64,000 bases of DNA, taken from positions 1,346,435 through 1,410,434 of the forward strand of contig NZ_LMDS01000005.1 of assembly GCF_001425865.1 (NCBI RefSeq), in the 5' to 3' direction. Positions within the stretch are counted from its first letter, which is position 1, and every line of letters starts with the position of its first letter. Source of the DNA: Rhizobacter sp. Root404. GTDB taxonomy: Bacteria > Pseudomonadota > Gammaproteobacteria > Burkholderiales > Burkholderiaceae_C. Positions 1 to 8,507 of this stretch are shown here, piece by piece. The notes beneath the pieces were generated by a model, which saw nothing but the letters and a program-made list of their open reading frames with translations, was not told the DNA's origin and did not search any database. The translations under genes and the position numbers were made by a program.

Positions 1-518
1 AGCCGGCGCAGGCCTTCGCCGACCAGGAACACCCCGCCAGCCCGGGCGGCCAGGTAGCGTTGGCTGACCCGGATGCTCACGCTGCGCGCCCAGGCACGCC
101 AGCGGCGCAGCAGACCGGCACGCGCCGCATTCATCAGCTCGGTGCGGGCACGGTCGCTCGAGATGCCGACGATCGCCGCCTTGCCCGCCCGGCGCGCTGC
201 CCGCATCAGGCGTCGTGCCGGCGCCGAGGCGCGCCAGCCGAAGTTCCCGGGGACCTGGACGACATCGCAGCGTTCGAGCAACGCCTGAAGATCACGGTCC
301 GACAACTGCGCCGGGTCGACCACGCGGATGCCTTCGGGCAAGGGTTGAAGCGACACCTCGGCCTGCGGCCACGCGCCCATCACCGGCGCCAGCAGCACGA
401 GCTCGGTCACCGCCTCGACCTGGGCTTGCAGATCCCGCGCCCACAAGTCCAGCGTCATCGACTCGGTGCCGCGGCGCACGACGGGGATCGATGTCAGCAG
501 CGCGAGGCGGTAGCTCAT
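1..518 (-). CDS. Glycosyltransferase-like protein, N-terminal part (cut by window edge)
   Basis: The frame opens with ATG at 518 and runs leftward without a stop, giving about 172 N-terminal residues. The start reads MSYRLALLTSIPVVRRG, followed by a region with alternating hydrophobic strands and charged helices (LVLLAPVMG, DVVQVPGNFG, AAIVGISSDRARTEL). This resembles the N-terminal Rossmann half of GT-B glycosyltransferases (group 1 type). No signal peptide is visible. The donor-binding C-terminal half lies outside the window, so family and substrate cannot be fixed. A strong hairpin sits just upstream of the start (527-550). Glycosyltransferase is a fold-level guess from sequence texture; the frame itself is well supported by codon use. 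Confidence 0.55.
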   Translation of the reverse strand, partial: MSYRLALLTSIPVVRRGTESMTLDLWARDLQAQVEAVTELVLLAPVMGAWPQAEVSLQPLPEGIRVVDPAQLSDRDLQALLERCDVVQVPGNFGWRASAPARRLMRAARRAGKAAIVGISSDRARTELMNAARAGLLRRWRAWARSVSIRVSQRYLAARAGGVFLVGEGLRR

Positions 519-526
519 GGGACCAC

Positions 527-550
527 CCCGCGAACCGGTGGGTTCGCGGG
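527..550. repeat. Perfect 10-bp hairpin in the leader of the glycosyltransferase-like gene
   Basis: The arms at 527-536 (CCCGCGAACC) and 541-550 (GGTTCGCGGG) are exact inverse complements around a 4-base loop. On the minus strand the stem ends 8 bases before the ATG at 518, where a ribosome binding site would be. No T-run follows on that strand, so it is a poor terminator. On the plus strand it is followed by AAGAATTTTC. A role in limiting translation initiation is possible but inferred. Confidence 0.6.
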
Positions 551-638
551 AAGAATTTTCATCACCGTGTCGTATGACGCAGATACAACCGGTGACAAAC
601 ACGCAAGATCGGCTACGCTACGACCGTGTATCAGAAAG

Positions 639-917
639 TTACTCCTTTGGAGAATCATCGTGTTTCGCCAACTCCAGCTTTTCGCCCTGCACAGCCGCCT
701 TCGCCGCGTTGAAGCCGCGCTGGATCGCCTGCAGGTCCGGTACACGACGGCTTGCCGCGTCGGTGGCGATCTCGCCGCGCAGCGCCTGCAGCACGAGTTC
801 GAGAATCTGGCGATCGACCAGGCGATGGTCGCACACCGCATTCAGCGCCTGGCGCCGCCGACCAGCGGCGCGAACCCGCGCACGTTGCTGCCGCTGCGCG
901 GTACCGGCCGGGCTCAC
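639..917 (-). CDS. Small hypothetical protein (92 aa)
   Basis: I do not recognise this protein. A GTG start at 917 lies about 20 bases after the stop of the kinase gene upstream (938-1861), which suggests the two are co-transcribed. The product is charged and probably helical, with an Arg/Gln-rich N-terminus and a C-terminal half (LVDRQILELVLQALRGEIA, then QAIQRGFNAAKAAV) that could form amphipathic helices. There are no cysteine motifs and no membrane segment. The start is uncertain because no clear Shine-Dalgarno sequence precedes the GTG. The C-terminal half has normal codon use for this genome, which is why it is called as a gene. Confidence 0.45.
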   Translation of the reverse strand: MSPAGTAQRQQRARVRAAGRRRQALNAVCDHRLVDRQILELVLQALRGEIATDAASRRVPDLQAIQRGFNAAKAAVQGEKLELAKHDDSPKE

Positions 918-937
918 AGCGCGGTCTGACGGCGCCC

Positions 938-1861
938 TCACCGCGCCGCGGTGAGATACCGGTGGCACACCGCGGCGGTCTGCGCGAACTGCGCGGCCGG
1001 CCACTCTCCCAGGTTCAGGCTGAGGTGCCCGAGCGCGCTCGCAAGGTGGTGATTGGCCATCGAGGGATCGCATCCCAAAGCCTCGCAGTGCGCTGCGACG
1101 GTGCGCCTGGCCCCCGCAGGCGCCACCCCCAGCGACATCGCGACCCGCACCAGGTCGTACATGCCATGGCCTTCGCTGCGTGCGCCTGCCCAGTCGATCA
1201 CGTAGAAGGGCGTCCCGCTTCCCGGATGCGGGCGACGCAACAGGTTGCCCGCCCAGAGGTCGTTGTGGGCCAGCACGGTGCGCGGGCGCCAACGGCCGGC
1301 CGCCAGTGCCTCGCGGGCTGCCGCGGCAGCGTCACGCACGCTGGCGTCGACCGTCTGGTTCGCGGCCAGCGCCTCGAGCGGCTGTGCGAACAGCGCGTCC
1401 GACTGCGCGTCGTCGACGGGTGAGGCGGTGCGCCGGGTCACGGCGTGCAACCAATCGAACACCGGTGCCGCCAGCCGCCAGCGCTGCCAGCGCGAGATCC
1501 AGCGGTTCGTGCTGAGCGGCCGGCAGAACGCCGTGACGGTGTAGCTCGCGCCGTCCGACTCGCCGACATGCAACGGCGTCAACACGGTCGCGCCCAGTTC
1601 GCCGCCGAGGCGTCGGCTGGCCTCGAACGCGCTGGCCGCGGCCTGCGCGGCCGCGCGCGGAAATTCCGGGGGCGACAGCACGACGAACGCGATCGGCTGC
1701 CCGCCGCGGCTGAACACGATGAACTTGTCGCAGTGGTCCTCGACCAGGCGGCGCAACGCGACCGCGCTCACCTGACCCAGCCCGCCGCGGTCGCGCAGCA
1801 ACTGGTCGAGGGTCGCCAGAACGTCGGCAGGAAGTTGTGGGGAGAGACTGACCTCGGGCAC
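938..1861 (-). CDS. Aminoglycoside-phosphotransferase-fold kinase
   Basis: This 307-residue protein belongs to the APH/choline-kinase fold. The Brenner motif is visible as LAHNDLWAGN (H199, D201, N206), followed by the metal-binding aspartate in VIDWAGA (D223). These are the catalytic base and Mg/ATP ligands of the family. Family members phosphorylate small alcohols, sugars or lipid-linked sugars in the cytoplasm; the substrate cannot be read from sequence. An antibiotic-resistance role is not implied, and a housekeeping or envelope-sugar kinase is more likely. The start is a GTG at 1861, eight bases after the stop of the AIM24-family gene, so the two are probably co-transcribed. Confidence 0.75.
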   Translation of the reverse strand: MPEVSLSPQLPADVLATLDQLLRDRGGLGQVSAVALRRLVEDHCDKFIVFSRGGQPIAFVVLSPPEFPRAAAQAAASAFEASRRLGGELGATVLTPLHVGESDGASYTVTAFCRPLSTNRWISRWQRWRLAAPVFDWLHAVTRRTASPVDDAQSDALFAQPLEALAANQTVDASVRDAAAAAREALAAGRWRPRTVLAHNDLWAGNLLRRPHPGSGTPFYVIDWAGARSEGHGMYDLVRVAMSLGVAPAGARRTVAAHCEALGCDPSMANHHLASALGHLSLNLGEWPAAQFAQTAAVCHRYLTAAR

Positions 1862-1869
1862 GCGCGGAC

Positions 1870-2688
1870 CTAGTCGTCGTCGCCGCCGCCCAGCACGCTG
1901 CCGAGCAGCCCGCCGACCGCCAGGCCGCCCAACACGGAGCCCTCTTCACGCGAACCACCGCGCTGCGGCGCCGCGGCGAACACGCGCGACGCGAGCCGCG
2001 AGAACGGCAGGCTCTGCAGCCACACGGTGCCGGGACCGGTCACCTTGGCGAAGAACAGGCCCTCGCCGCCGAACAGCGCGGTCTTGACCTTGCCGACGTA
2101 CTGGATCTCGAAATTCACGTTCGGCGTCATCGCGACAAGGCAACCGGTGTCGACGAGCAGGGTCTGGCCCGCCCGCAGTTCGCGCTTCACCACCGTGCCG
2201 CCGGCGTGCACGAAGGCCAGGCCGTTGCCCTCGAGCTTCTGCATGATGAAGCCCTCGCCGCCGAAGAAGCCGACCGACAGCTTCTGCTGGAAGTAGATGC
2301 CGAGCGACACGCCGCGCGCCGCGCACAGGAAGGCGTCCTTCTGGCAGATCAGCGTACCGCCGAGCGCGGTCAGGTCCATCGGCAGGATCTTGCCCGGGTA
2401 CGGTGCGGCAAATGCCACCCGCAGCTTGCCCTGGCTCTGGTTGGTGTAGACCGTGGTGAACAGCGACTCGCCGGTGACCAGGCGCTTGCCGGCCCCGAGC
2501 AGCTTGCCGAACAGGCCCCCACCGCCGCCGCCCGAGCCATCGCCGAACACCGTGTCCATGCCGATGCCGGCGTCCATGAACATCATGCTACCGGCTTCGC
2601 CGACGGCCGCTTCGCCCGGGTCGAGCTCGACCTCGACGAACTGCATCTCGGCGCCACGGATCTCGTAGTCGACCACGTCCATTGCCAT
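1870..2688 (-). CDS. AIM24 / TIGR00266-family protein
   Basis: This 272-residue protein of the AIM24 (DUF124) family is rich in glycine and beta-strand. Typical stretches are the N-terminal VELDPGEAAVGEAGSMMFM, a central FFGGEGFIMQKLEG and a later FGGEGLFFAKVTGPG. The family has a double beta-helix-like fold and no settled biochemical role in bacteria. A flexible Gly-rich insert (about residues 49-59) and a Gly/Asp tail are visible. ATG at 2688 is chosen because a strong AGGAGG lies 8 bases upstream; an in-frame frame extends to 2817 but has no comparable site. The kinase gene follows directly. Confidence 0.8.
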   Translation of the reverse strand: MAMDVVDYEIRGAEMQFVEVELDPGEAAVGEAGSMMFMDAGIGMDTVFGDGSGGGGGGLFGKLLGAGKRLVTGESLFTTVYTNQSQGKLRVAFAAPYPGKILPMDLTALGGTLICQKDAFLCAARGVSLGIYFQQKLSVGFFGGEGFIMQKLEGNGLAFVHAGGTVVKRELRAGQTLLVDTGCLVAMTPNVNFEIQYVGKVKTALFGGEGLFFAKVTGPGTVWLQSLPFSRLASRVFAAAPQRGGSREEGSVLGGLAVGGLLGSVLGGGDDD

Positions 2689-2866
2689 CTCTTCTTCCTC
2701 CTGTCGCTCGCTATTCTTGTCCCTGGCACTCGCCAGACCGGGGCGCAGCATAACGGCTGTCGCGCCGAAGGCATGCAAAGACCGCACCATCCGTGTCCCG
2801 TGGGCACGGTAGCGCATCGCTGCGAGGCGAGGTAACGGAGGTTGTCAGAGGCCGGGCGCGCCGCTT

Positions 2867-3532
2867 TCAGCGGGCCAGACGCAGTACGGGCCAGCCGGCC
2901 GCGGCGGCGTGGCGGTGCAGCGCGGCGTCCGGATCGACGACGGTCGGTTCGGCGACCGCGCTCAGCAGCGGCAGGTCGTTCGCCGAGTCGCTGTAGAAGA
3001 CCGCCTCGCGCATCAGCGAGTCCGGCAGCGCCTGTTCCGCGAGCCACGCAAGCAGGCGTTCGACCTTGCCCTCCCGCATGTTCAGCACGCCGGCGGTGCG
3101 GCCGGAACACCGACCGTCGACCAGTTCGACCTCGGTCGCCAGCAGATCATCGATCCGCAGATGGCGCGCCGTCATGCCGGTCAGCACGCGGTTGGTGGCG
3201 GTCGTCAGCACCAGCCGGTCGCCGCGCGCGCGATGCGCCGCCACCAGCGCATGGGCCGCGGGCGGAATGCGCGGGGCGATCACCTCGGCGAGAAAACGGT
3301 CGCACCACGGACGCCACTCGGCCGGCGAGCGGCCCGCCAGCGTGGACACGTAGAACTCGCAGAAATCCTGCGCGCTGACGCTGGCCTCGGCGTAGCGCCG
3401 CGCCATCTCGGCATTGCGCGGCGCGAACTCGGCGCGGTCCAGCACGCCCTGGTCCATCAGGAACTCGCACCAGAGCACGTCGCTGTCGCCGGACAGCAGC
3501 GTGTGGTCCAGGTCGAACAGCGCCAGGCGCAT
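2867..3532 (-). CDS. HAD-superfamily subfamily IB phosphatase
   Basis: This 221-residue SerB-like HAD hydrolase has motif I LFDLDHTLL with nucleophile D7 and acid/base D9. Motif II is LVLTTATN, and motif III/IV is FYSDSANDLPLL with the metal-binding aspartates. The cap lies between motifs I and II. Members of IB hydrolyse phosphoserine or other small phosphate esters. The ATG follows the stop of the aldehyde dehydrogenase gene with no spacing (TGAATG), so it is probably translated from the same mRNA as the gamma-glutamyl amine operon. Its part in that pathway is not obvious; it could act on a phosphorylated by-product. Confidence 0.8.
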   Translation of the reverse strand: MRLALFDLDHTLLSGDSDVLWCEFLMDQGVLDRAEFAPRNAEMARRYAEASVSAQDFCEFYVSTLAGRSPAEWRPWCDRFLAEVIAPRIPPAAHALVAAHRARGDRLVLTTATNRVLTGMTARHLRIDDLLATEVELVDGRCSGRTAGVLNMREGKVERLLAWLAEQALPDSLMREAVFYSDSANDLPLLSAVAEPTVVDPDAALHRHAAAAGWPVLRLAR

Positions 3533-4903
3533 TCAGGGTCGACGCAGGTGCCAGGCGCGGGGTCGCGTGAAGGTCTGCAGGCCGAGCGTCGACAGCGTGA
3601 GGCCCACGCCCGAATCGCCGTGACCGGACCAGGGCAGGCGCGGGCTCACCCGGTCGCAGCAGTTCCAGTAGACCGTGCCGGCGTTGACCTTGGACAGGAT
3701 CGCGGTGGCGCGCGCTTCGTCCTTCGTGAACACGCCGGCCGTCAAGCCGTAGCGCGTGTCGTTCATCAGCGCCAGCGCCTCGGCGTCGCCGCTGACCTTC
3801 TGGATGCCGATGATCGGGCCGAAGCTCTCCTCGCGCATCACGTCCATCGTGTGGTCGACGCGGCTCAGTACCGTGGGCTCGAACCAGTTGCCGGGGCGGT
3901 CGGTCAGGCGGCGGCCGCCGGTCAGCAGTTCGGCGCCCTTCGCGCGGGCGTCGGCCACCTGCGCCTCGAGCACCGCGATCTGCGGCGCACGCGCGATCGC
4001 GCCGATGTAGGTGTCCTCGCTGGCCGGATCGCCGATCACGAAGCCATTGACCGTGTCGACGAAAGCCGCGACGAACGCGTCGTGGATGCGCTCGTGCACG
4101 TAGATGCGCTCGACCGAGCAGCAACTCTGGCCCGTGTTGTACATCGCGCCGTCGGCCAGCGATTCGGCGGCGGCCTTCACATCCGCGTCGTCCGCCACGT
4201 AGGTCGGGTCCTTGCCGCCGAGCTCGAGCTGCAGCTTGATGAAGCGCGGCCCGACCGCTGCGGCGATGCGCTGGCCGGTCGCGTGCGAGCCGGTGAAGAA
4301 CACGCCGTCGATCCGCTGCTCGAGCAGGGCCGCACCGACCGCACCGCCGCCGACCAGCGGCACGAACACGTCGAGCGGCACGCCCGATTCGTGCAGCAGC
4401 CGGGCGATGTGCAGGCCCGTCAGCGTCGAGAATTCGGAGGGCTTGTAGAGCACCGCGTTGCCGGCCAGCAGCGCAGGCACGAAGACGTTGCCGCCGACGA
4501 AGTACGGGTAGTTCCAGGCCGAGATGTTGACGACGACGCCGAGCGGATCGAAGCCCAGCACCTCGCGCGTGCTGCCGTCGTCGTGCAGCTGCTGCGCGCC
4601 GATCGACGCCTCGGCCTGCGCGAGGAAGAAGTCGATGCGCGGCAGCAGACCGTTGACCTCGTTGCGCGACTGGCGGATCGGCTTGCCCACCTCGGCGGTC
4701 AACGTGGCGGCCAGGGCTTCCACCTCGGACGCCAGCGCGACGCGGAAGCGCTGCAGGATCTCCATGCGCTCGCGCAGCCCGAGTGCGGCCCAGGCCGGTT
4801 GGGCGGCACGCGCCGCCGCGGCCCGCTCGCAGACGATGGCGGGCGTGGCTTCGGGCACTTCGGCCAGCGGCGCGCCGGTCGCGGGGTTGTGGATCTTCAG
4901 CAT
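3533..4903 (-). CDS. NAD(P)-dependent aldehyde dehydrogenase
   Basis: This is a 456-residue ALDH-superfamily enzyme. The general base is Glu227 in LQLELGGKDP, the catalytic thiol is Cys261 in NTGQSCCSVE, and the nucleotide-binding segment is VFFTGSHATG. Within this operon (GS-like ligase, Fe-ADH, PuuD) it most plausibly oxidises a gamma-glutamyl-aminoaldehyde to the acid, as PuuC does in the Puu pathway. That assignment is from context. It is somewhat shorter than the usual 480-500 residues but has both catalytic residues. A second cysteine, C262, next to the nucleophile is a minor oddity. Confidence 0.9.
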   Translation of the reverse strand: MLKIHNPATGAPLAEVPEATPAIVCERAAAARAAQPAWAALGLRERMEILQRFRVALASEVEALAATLTAEVGKPIRQSRNEVNGLLPRIDFFLAQAEASIGAQQLHDDGSTREVLGFDPLGVVVNISAWNYPYFVGGNVFVPALLAGNAVLYKPSEFSTLTGLHIARLLHESGVPLDVFVPLVGGGAVGAALLEQRIDGVFFTGSHATGQRIAAAVGPRFIKLQLELGGKDPTYVADDADVKAAAESLADGAMYNTGQSCCSVERIYVHERIHDAFVAAFVDTVNGFVIGDPASEDTYIGAIARAPQIAVLEAQVADARAKGAELLTGGRRLTDRPGNWFEPTVLSRVDHTMDVMREESFGPIIGIQKVSGDAEALALMNDTRYGLTAGVFTKDEARATAILSKVNAGTVYWNCCDRVSPRLPWSGHGDSGVGLTLSTLGLQTFTRPRAWHLRRP

Positions 4904-4930
4904 GGGTGGACTCGTCGAGAAGGTGAGAGG

Positions 4931-5731
4931 TCAGGCCTCACGGCACGCACGCGCGGTCGCGAGGAAATCCTGCAGGATCGGGCTGCCGTCGAGCTGGGTC
5001 TTGTCCAGCGGCGTGAGCGCCAGGAACTCGGGGTGCCATTGCATGCCGAACACGTAGCTCGGCCCGCGCCAGCGGATCGCCTCGACGATGCCGTCGGGCA
5101 CGCCGAGCGCCTCGACGACCAGGTCGCGGCCCAGGTCCTTCACCGCCTGGTGGTGGATCGAGTTGATCTTGGCCTGCTTCACGCCCGGGTACATCTGCGC
5201 GAGCTTGGTGCCCTGGATCAGGTTCACGTCGTGCAGCGCGCGCTCGTACAGGTCAGCGTCGCGGTGCGAGATCGCCTGGGTGACCTGGGTCGGGATGTCC
5301 TGGAACAGCGTGCCGCCGAGCGCCACGTTGATCAGCTGGCATCCGCGGCAGATGCCGATCACCGGCTTGCCGGCGGCGACGAAAGCGTTGAACAGGTCGA
5401 TCTCGTAGCGGTCGCGCACGCGGTCGCCGGCCCACTCGGGCGTCAACGGGGTCTCGCCGTAGCTCTCGGGCGCCACATCCGCGCCGCCCTGCAGCACCAG
5501 ACCGTCGAGGTGCTCGGCATACGAGCTCAGGCTCATCTCGCTGCGCTGGATCAGCCCCTCGCTCTCGATCGCCGGGATCATCACTGCGAGCACGTCCTTC
5601 GCGAGCACCCAGTGCGCGACCGATTGCTCGAGGTAGTGCAGCGTCTTGGTGTAGACACCGCCCAGGTCGAGCACCGGGCCGACCGGGTGGTGGATGCGTG
5701 CCGAGATGCCGATGATCAGGGGCCTGGCCAT
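4931..5731 (-). CDS. Gamma-glutamyl-gamma-aminobutyrate hydrolase-like (PuuD type, peptidase C26)
   Basis: This 266-residue class I glutamine-amidotransferase-fold hydrolase has the nucleophile Cys128 in IGICRGCQ. The His-Glu pair is in MQWHPE (H233, E235), and an oxyanion strand LVLQGGADV precedes. In the polyamine pathway PuuD cleaves the gamma-glutamyl amide to free glutamate plus the amino acid product. Here it would be the last step, recycling the glutamate added by the GS-like ligase. ATG at 5731 is one base after the stop of the alcohol dehydrogenase gene (TGAGATG), which fixes the start and suggests translational coupling. The exact amide substrate is unknown. Confidence 0.88.
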   Translation of the reverse strand: MARPLIIGISARIHHPVGPVLDLGGVYTKTLHYLEQSVAHWVLAKDVLAVMIPAIESEGLIQRSEMSLSSYAEHLDGLVLQGGADVAPESYGETPLTPEWAGDRVRDRYEIDLFNAFVAAGKPVIGICRGCQLINVALGGTLFQDIPTQVTQAISHRDADLYERALHDVNLIQGTKLAQMYPGVKQAKINSIHHQAVKDLGRDLVVEALGVPDGIVEAIRWRGPSYVFGMQWHPEFLALTPLDKTQLDGSPILQDFLATARACREA

Positions 5732-5732
5732 C

Positions 5733-6872
5733 TCAGAACGCCTCCGTGAAGAAGCGCTCGAAGTCCGCCGCGGTACAGGCGCGTGGATTGGTCGCGTGGC
5801 AGCCATCGGCCGTGGCGATCTCCACCAGCCGGCCGAACTGCTCGCGCTTGACGCCGACCGCCGCCAACCCCGGCGCGATGCCGATCTGGTGCTTCAGGTG
5901 CGCCAGCCACGGCACGAATCCGCTGGCCGACGACACGCCGACCACGTGCGCCAGTTCGGCGAGCTTGTGCGGCACCGTCTCCAGGTTGAAGCTCATCACC
6001 GGCTCGATCATCAGCGCGTTGGCCAGGCCGTGGTGCAGGTCGCACACCGTGCCGAGCGCGTGTGCGCAGGAGTGCACCGCGCCCAGGTCCTTCTGGAACG
6101 CGATCGCGCCCATCATCGAGCTCATCATCATGTCGGCCCGCGCCTGCAGGTTGCCGGGCTCGCGCACCGCCGTCAGCAACGCACGCGCGCCGATGCGCGT
6201 GCCTTCGAGCGCGATGCCGTCGCACAGCGGGTGGTACGCCGGCGACAGGTAGCTCTCGATGTTGTGGGTCAGCGCGTCCATGCCGGTCGCCGCGGTCACC
6301 GCGGGCGGCAGGCCGAGCGTGAGCTCGGGGTCGGCGAACACGACCTCGGCGAGGATCGCCGGCGAGAAGATCACGCGCTTGACGTGCGAGGCCTCTTCGC
6401 TGATCACGCTGCTGCGGCCGACCTCGCTGCCGGTGCCCGAGGTGGTCGGCAGCGCGATGAAATACGGCAGTGTGGCGGCGTCGATCGGGCGGACGTGCGG
6501 GTAATCCCACACGTACTCCATCACGTCGCCGGGGTGCGTGGCGAGCAGGCCGACGACCTTGGCTACGTCGAGCGCGGCACCGCCGCCGACGCCGATCACG
6601 CAGTCGGCCGCGTGCGCCTTGTACGCGGCGGCGCCGTTCATCACCTGGCTGCCGGTCGGGTTGCCGAACACGCCGCCGTAGACGGCGACGCTCAGGCCGG
6701 CCGCCTCCAACCCGGCCTGCAGCTCGGCCATCAGTGGCAGCGCGGCCAGGCCCTTGTCGGTGACGATCAGCGGGCGTTTCAGGCCCTGCTCGCGCAGGTG
6801 CGGTCCCGCGAGGGCGCGCGCACCGGCGCCGAAGTGGATCGTCGTCGGGAAGGAAAACTTGATGATGCTCAT
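5733..6872 (-). CDS. Iron-containing (group III) alcohol dehydrogenase
   Basis: This 379-residue Fe-ADH has the NAD-binding GVGGGAALD (about residues 94-102). Metal ligands line up as D199 (GMDALTHN), H203, H267 (VHSCAHALG) and H281 (HHGLANAL), at the spacing expected for FucO-like enzymes. Such enzymes interconvert short alcohols and aldehydes in the cytoplasm. Canonical putrescine operons use a FAD oxidase (PuuB) at this step. A dehydrogenase instead suggests that the substrate carries a hydroxyl group, for example a gamma-glutamylated amino-alcohol. It lies between the binding-protein gene and the PuuD gene in one operon. Confidence 0.88.
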   Translation of the reverse strand: MSIIKFSFPTTIHFGAGARALAGPHLREQGLKRPLIVTDKGLAALPLMAELQAGLEAAGLSVAVYGGVFGNPTGSQVMNGAAAYKAHAADCVIGVGGGAALDVAKVVGLLATHPGDVMEYVWDYPHVRPIDAATLPYFIALPTTSGTGSEVGRSSVISEEASHVKRVIFSPAILAEVVFADPELTLGLPPAVTAATGMDALTHNIESYLSPAYHPLCDGIALEGTRIGARALLTAVREPGNLQARADMMMSSMMGAIAFQKDLGAVHSCAHALGTVCDLHHGLANALMIEPVMSFNLETVPHKLAELAHVVGVSSASGFVPWLAHLKHQIGIAPGLAAVGVKREQFGRLVEIATADGCHATNPRACTAADFERFFTEAF

Positions 6873-6912
6873 GGCGGTGTGGATGGTGCGGCCCGTCGGG
6901 CGATGGCGTGGA

Positions 6913-8505
6913 TTATTGAACCCGCGCCCAGCGCAGCTCGGTGTAGTCGGTCGGCCACTGCACGACCGTGACCTTCTTGTTCATCGCCCAGTTGAGCGAG
7001 CGGCGGTAGAGCGGGATGAACGGCAGGTCGTCATGGACCATCCGCAGCGCGACGCCGACCATCGCGCGCCGTCGGGTCAGGTCGGGCTCGACGCGCATGC
7101 CGTCGATCAGCAGGTCCAGCTTCGGGTTGCTGTAGCGGCCGGCGTTGAAGGTGCCGCCGCCCGACTTGTCCCAGGTGCGGAACAGCGCGTTCAGCGACGC
7201 CCACGCGTCCGGGTTCGGCGTCCAGCCGAACTCCATGAAGCTCGCGGTGGCGCCCGTGAGCTTGGGGAAGAACTGGTTGGTCGCCGAGGTGCGCAGGCTG
7301 GCGCGGATGCCGACCTTGGTCAGCATCGCCGTCATCGCCTGGCACACCGCCTCGCGCCACGGCACGTTGACGCAGTCGAGCGTGACCGAGAAACCGTTCG
7401 GGTAGCCCGCCTCGGCGAGCAGGGCTTTCGCGCGCACCGGGTCGTACGGCAGGCGCTTGTCCAGTTCGGCCGGGGATCCATCGACCTTCGGCGACAGGAA
7501 CGCGCCGGTCGGCACGCCCTGCCCGCGCAGCACCTTCTGCGCGATCAGGTCGACATCGAGCGCGTGGTAGACCGCGCGGCGCACGCGCAGGTCCTTGAAC
7601 GGGTTGCGCGGCTGGCCGCCGATCCGGGCGTCGCTGCCCTCGAGTTCGTCGCGCGCCTGGTCGAACGTCAGGTACTGCTGGCCGAGGTCGACGGTCTGCA
7701 TCAGCTTGATCGCGCCCTCGCGCTTCAGGCGCTCGATGTCCTGGTACGGCGGGTCGAGCACCAGGTCGATCTCGCCCGAGACCAGCGCCGCCAGCCGAGT
7801 CGCGTCGGAGCGGATCGCGACCAGCGTCACCTCGTCGACATTGCCGGAGCGCTTGTCGCCCCAGCCCCACCAGCGCGGGTTGCGCTGCAGCACGGTGCGC
7901 ACGTCGGGTTCGAAGCGCTCCAGCCGGTACGGGCCCGTGCCGTTGGCGTTGCGCACGGCGAAGGTCTCCTGCTTGCCGTTGAAGTCCTGCGCCTTCTCGA
8001 CCTTGTTCGCGACGCTCCAGGCCCGGCTCATCATCGCCAGCCCCTGCAGCTTCTCTGGCAGCACCGCGTCGGGCGCGTCGAGCACGAACTCGACCGTCAG
8101 GTCGTCGACCCGGCGTGCCGCCTTCACGCCCTTGAGCTGGAACGAGCGCTGCGAGGTGGCCCCGAGCGCGCGCTCGATCGAGAACACCACGTCGTCGGCG
8201 GTGAACGGCGTGCCGTCGTGGAACAGCACGCCCGGGCGCAGCTTGAAGCGCCAGGTGGTGGGGCCGGTGGCCTGCCACGACAAGGCCAGCGACGGCTCGG
8301 GCCGGAACAGCGCATCGCGGTTCACCAGCGATTCATACACCTGGGTGTAGACCCGCGTGTGGTACAGCAGCGCGACGGCGTGCGGGTCCATCGTCTGCGG
8401 GTCGAACGCGCTGGCAATGCGCAGCGTCACCGCGCCGGCGATAGGCGCCGCGGCGATCAGCGCCACGGCGAACAGATGGCGAACGCGGCTGAACAGGCGC
8501 GGCAT
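6913..8505 (-). CDS. Extracellular solute-binding protein, family 5 (peptide/amine ABC type)
   Basis: This 530-residue periplasmic binding protein starts with a basic, hydrophobic signal peptide (about residues 1-25, ending near AGAVTLR). Family-5 features follow, such as DPQTMDPHAVALLY, the segment around VLFHDGTPFTADDVVFS and a C-terminal lobe ending in DYTELRW. The family binds peptides, nickel, opines or amine conjugates. No permease or ATPase gene is adjacent, so it must share a membrane complex encoded elsewhere. The ATG at 8505 is two bases after the stop of the GS-like gene, so it belongs to the same operon and probably delivers the pathway substrate. Confidence 0.85.
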   Translation of the reverse strand: MPRLFSRVRHLFAVALIAAAPIAGAVTLRIASAFDPQTMDPHAVALLYHTRVYTQVYESLVNRDALFRPEPSLALSWQATGPTTWRFKLRPGVLFHDGTPFTADDVVFSIERALGATSQRSFQLKGVKAARRVDDLTVEFVLDAPDAVLPEKLQGLAMMSRAWSVANKVEKAQDFNGKQETFAVRNANGTGPYRLERFEPDVRTVLQRNPRWWGWGDKRSGNVDEVTLVAIRSDATRLAALVSGEIDLVLDPPYQDIERLKREGAIKLMQTVDLGQQYLTFDQARDELEGSDARIGGQPRNPFKDLRVRRAVYHALDVDLIAQKVLRGQGVPTGAFLSPKVDGSPAELDKRLPYDPVRAKALLAEAGYPNGFSVTLDCVNVPWREAVCQAMTAMLTKVGIRASLRTSATNQFFPKLTGATASFMEFGWTPNPDAWASLNALFRTWDKSGGGTFNAGRYSNPKLDLLIDGMRVEPDLTRRRAMVGVALRMVHDDLPFIPLYRRSLNWAMNKKVTVVQWPTDYTELRWARVQ

Positions 8506-8507
8506 CG

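Noticed and set aside
938..1861. An antibiotic-resistance aminoglycoside phosphotransferase
   Set aside because: Only the general APH kinase fold is visible; there is no resistance-gene context or mobile element.
2909..5749. A 946-codon open frame on the plus strand, opposite the ALDH and PuuD genes
   Set aside because: Arg/His/Gln-rich composition without motifs; it is the mirror of GC-rich genes on the other strand, all of which have intact catalytic residues.
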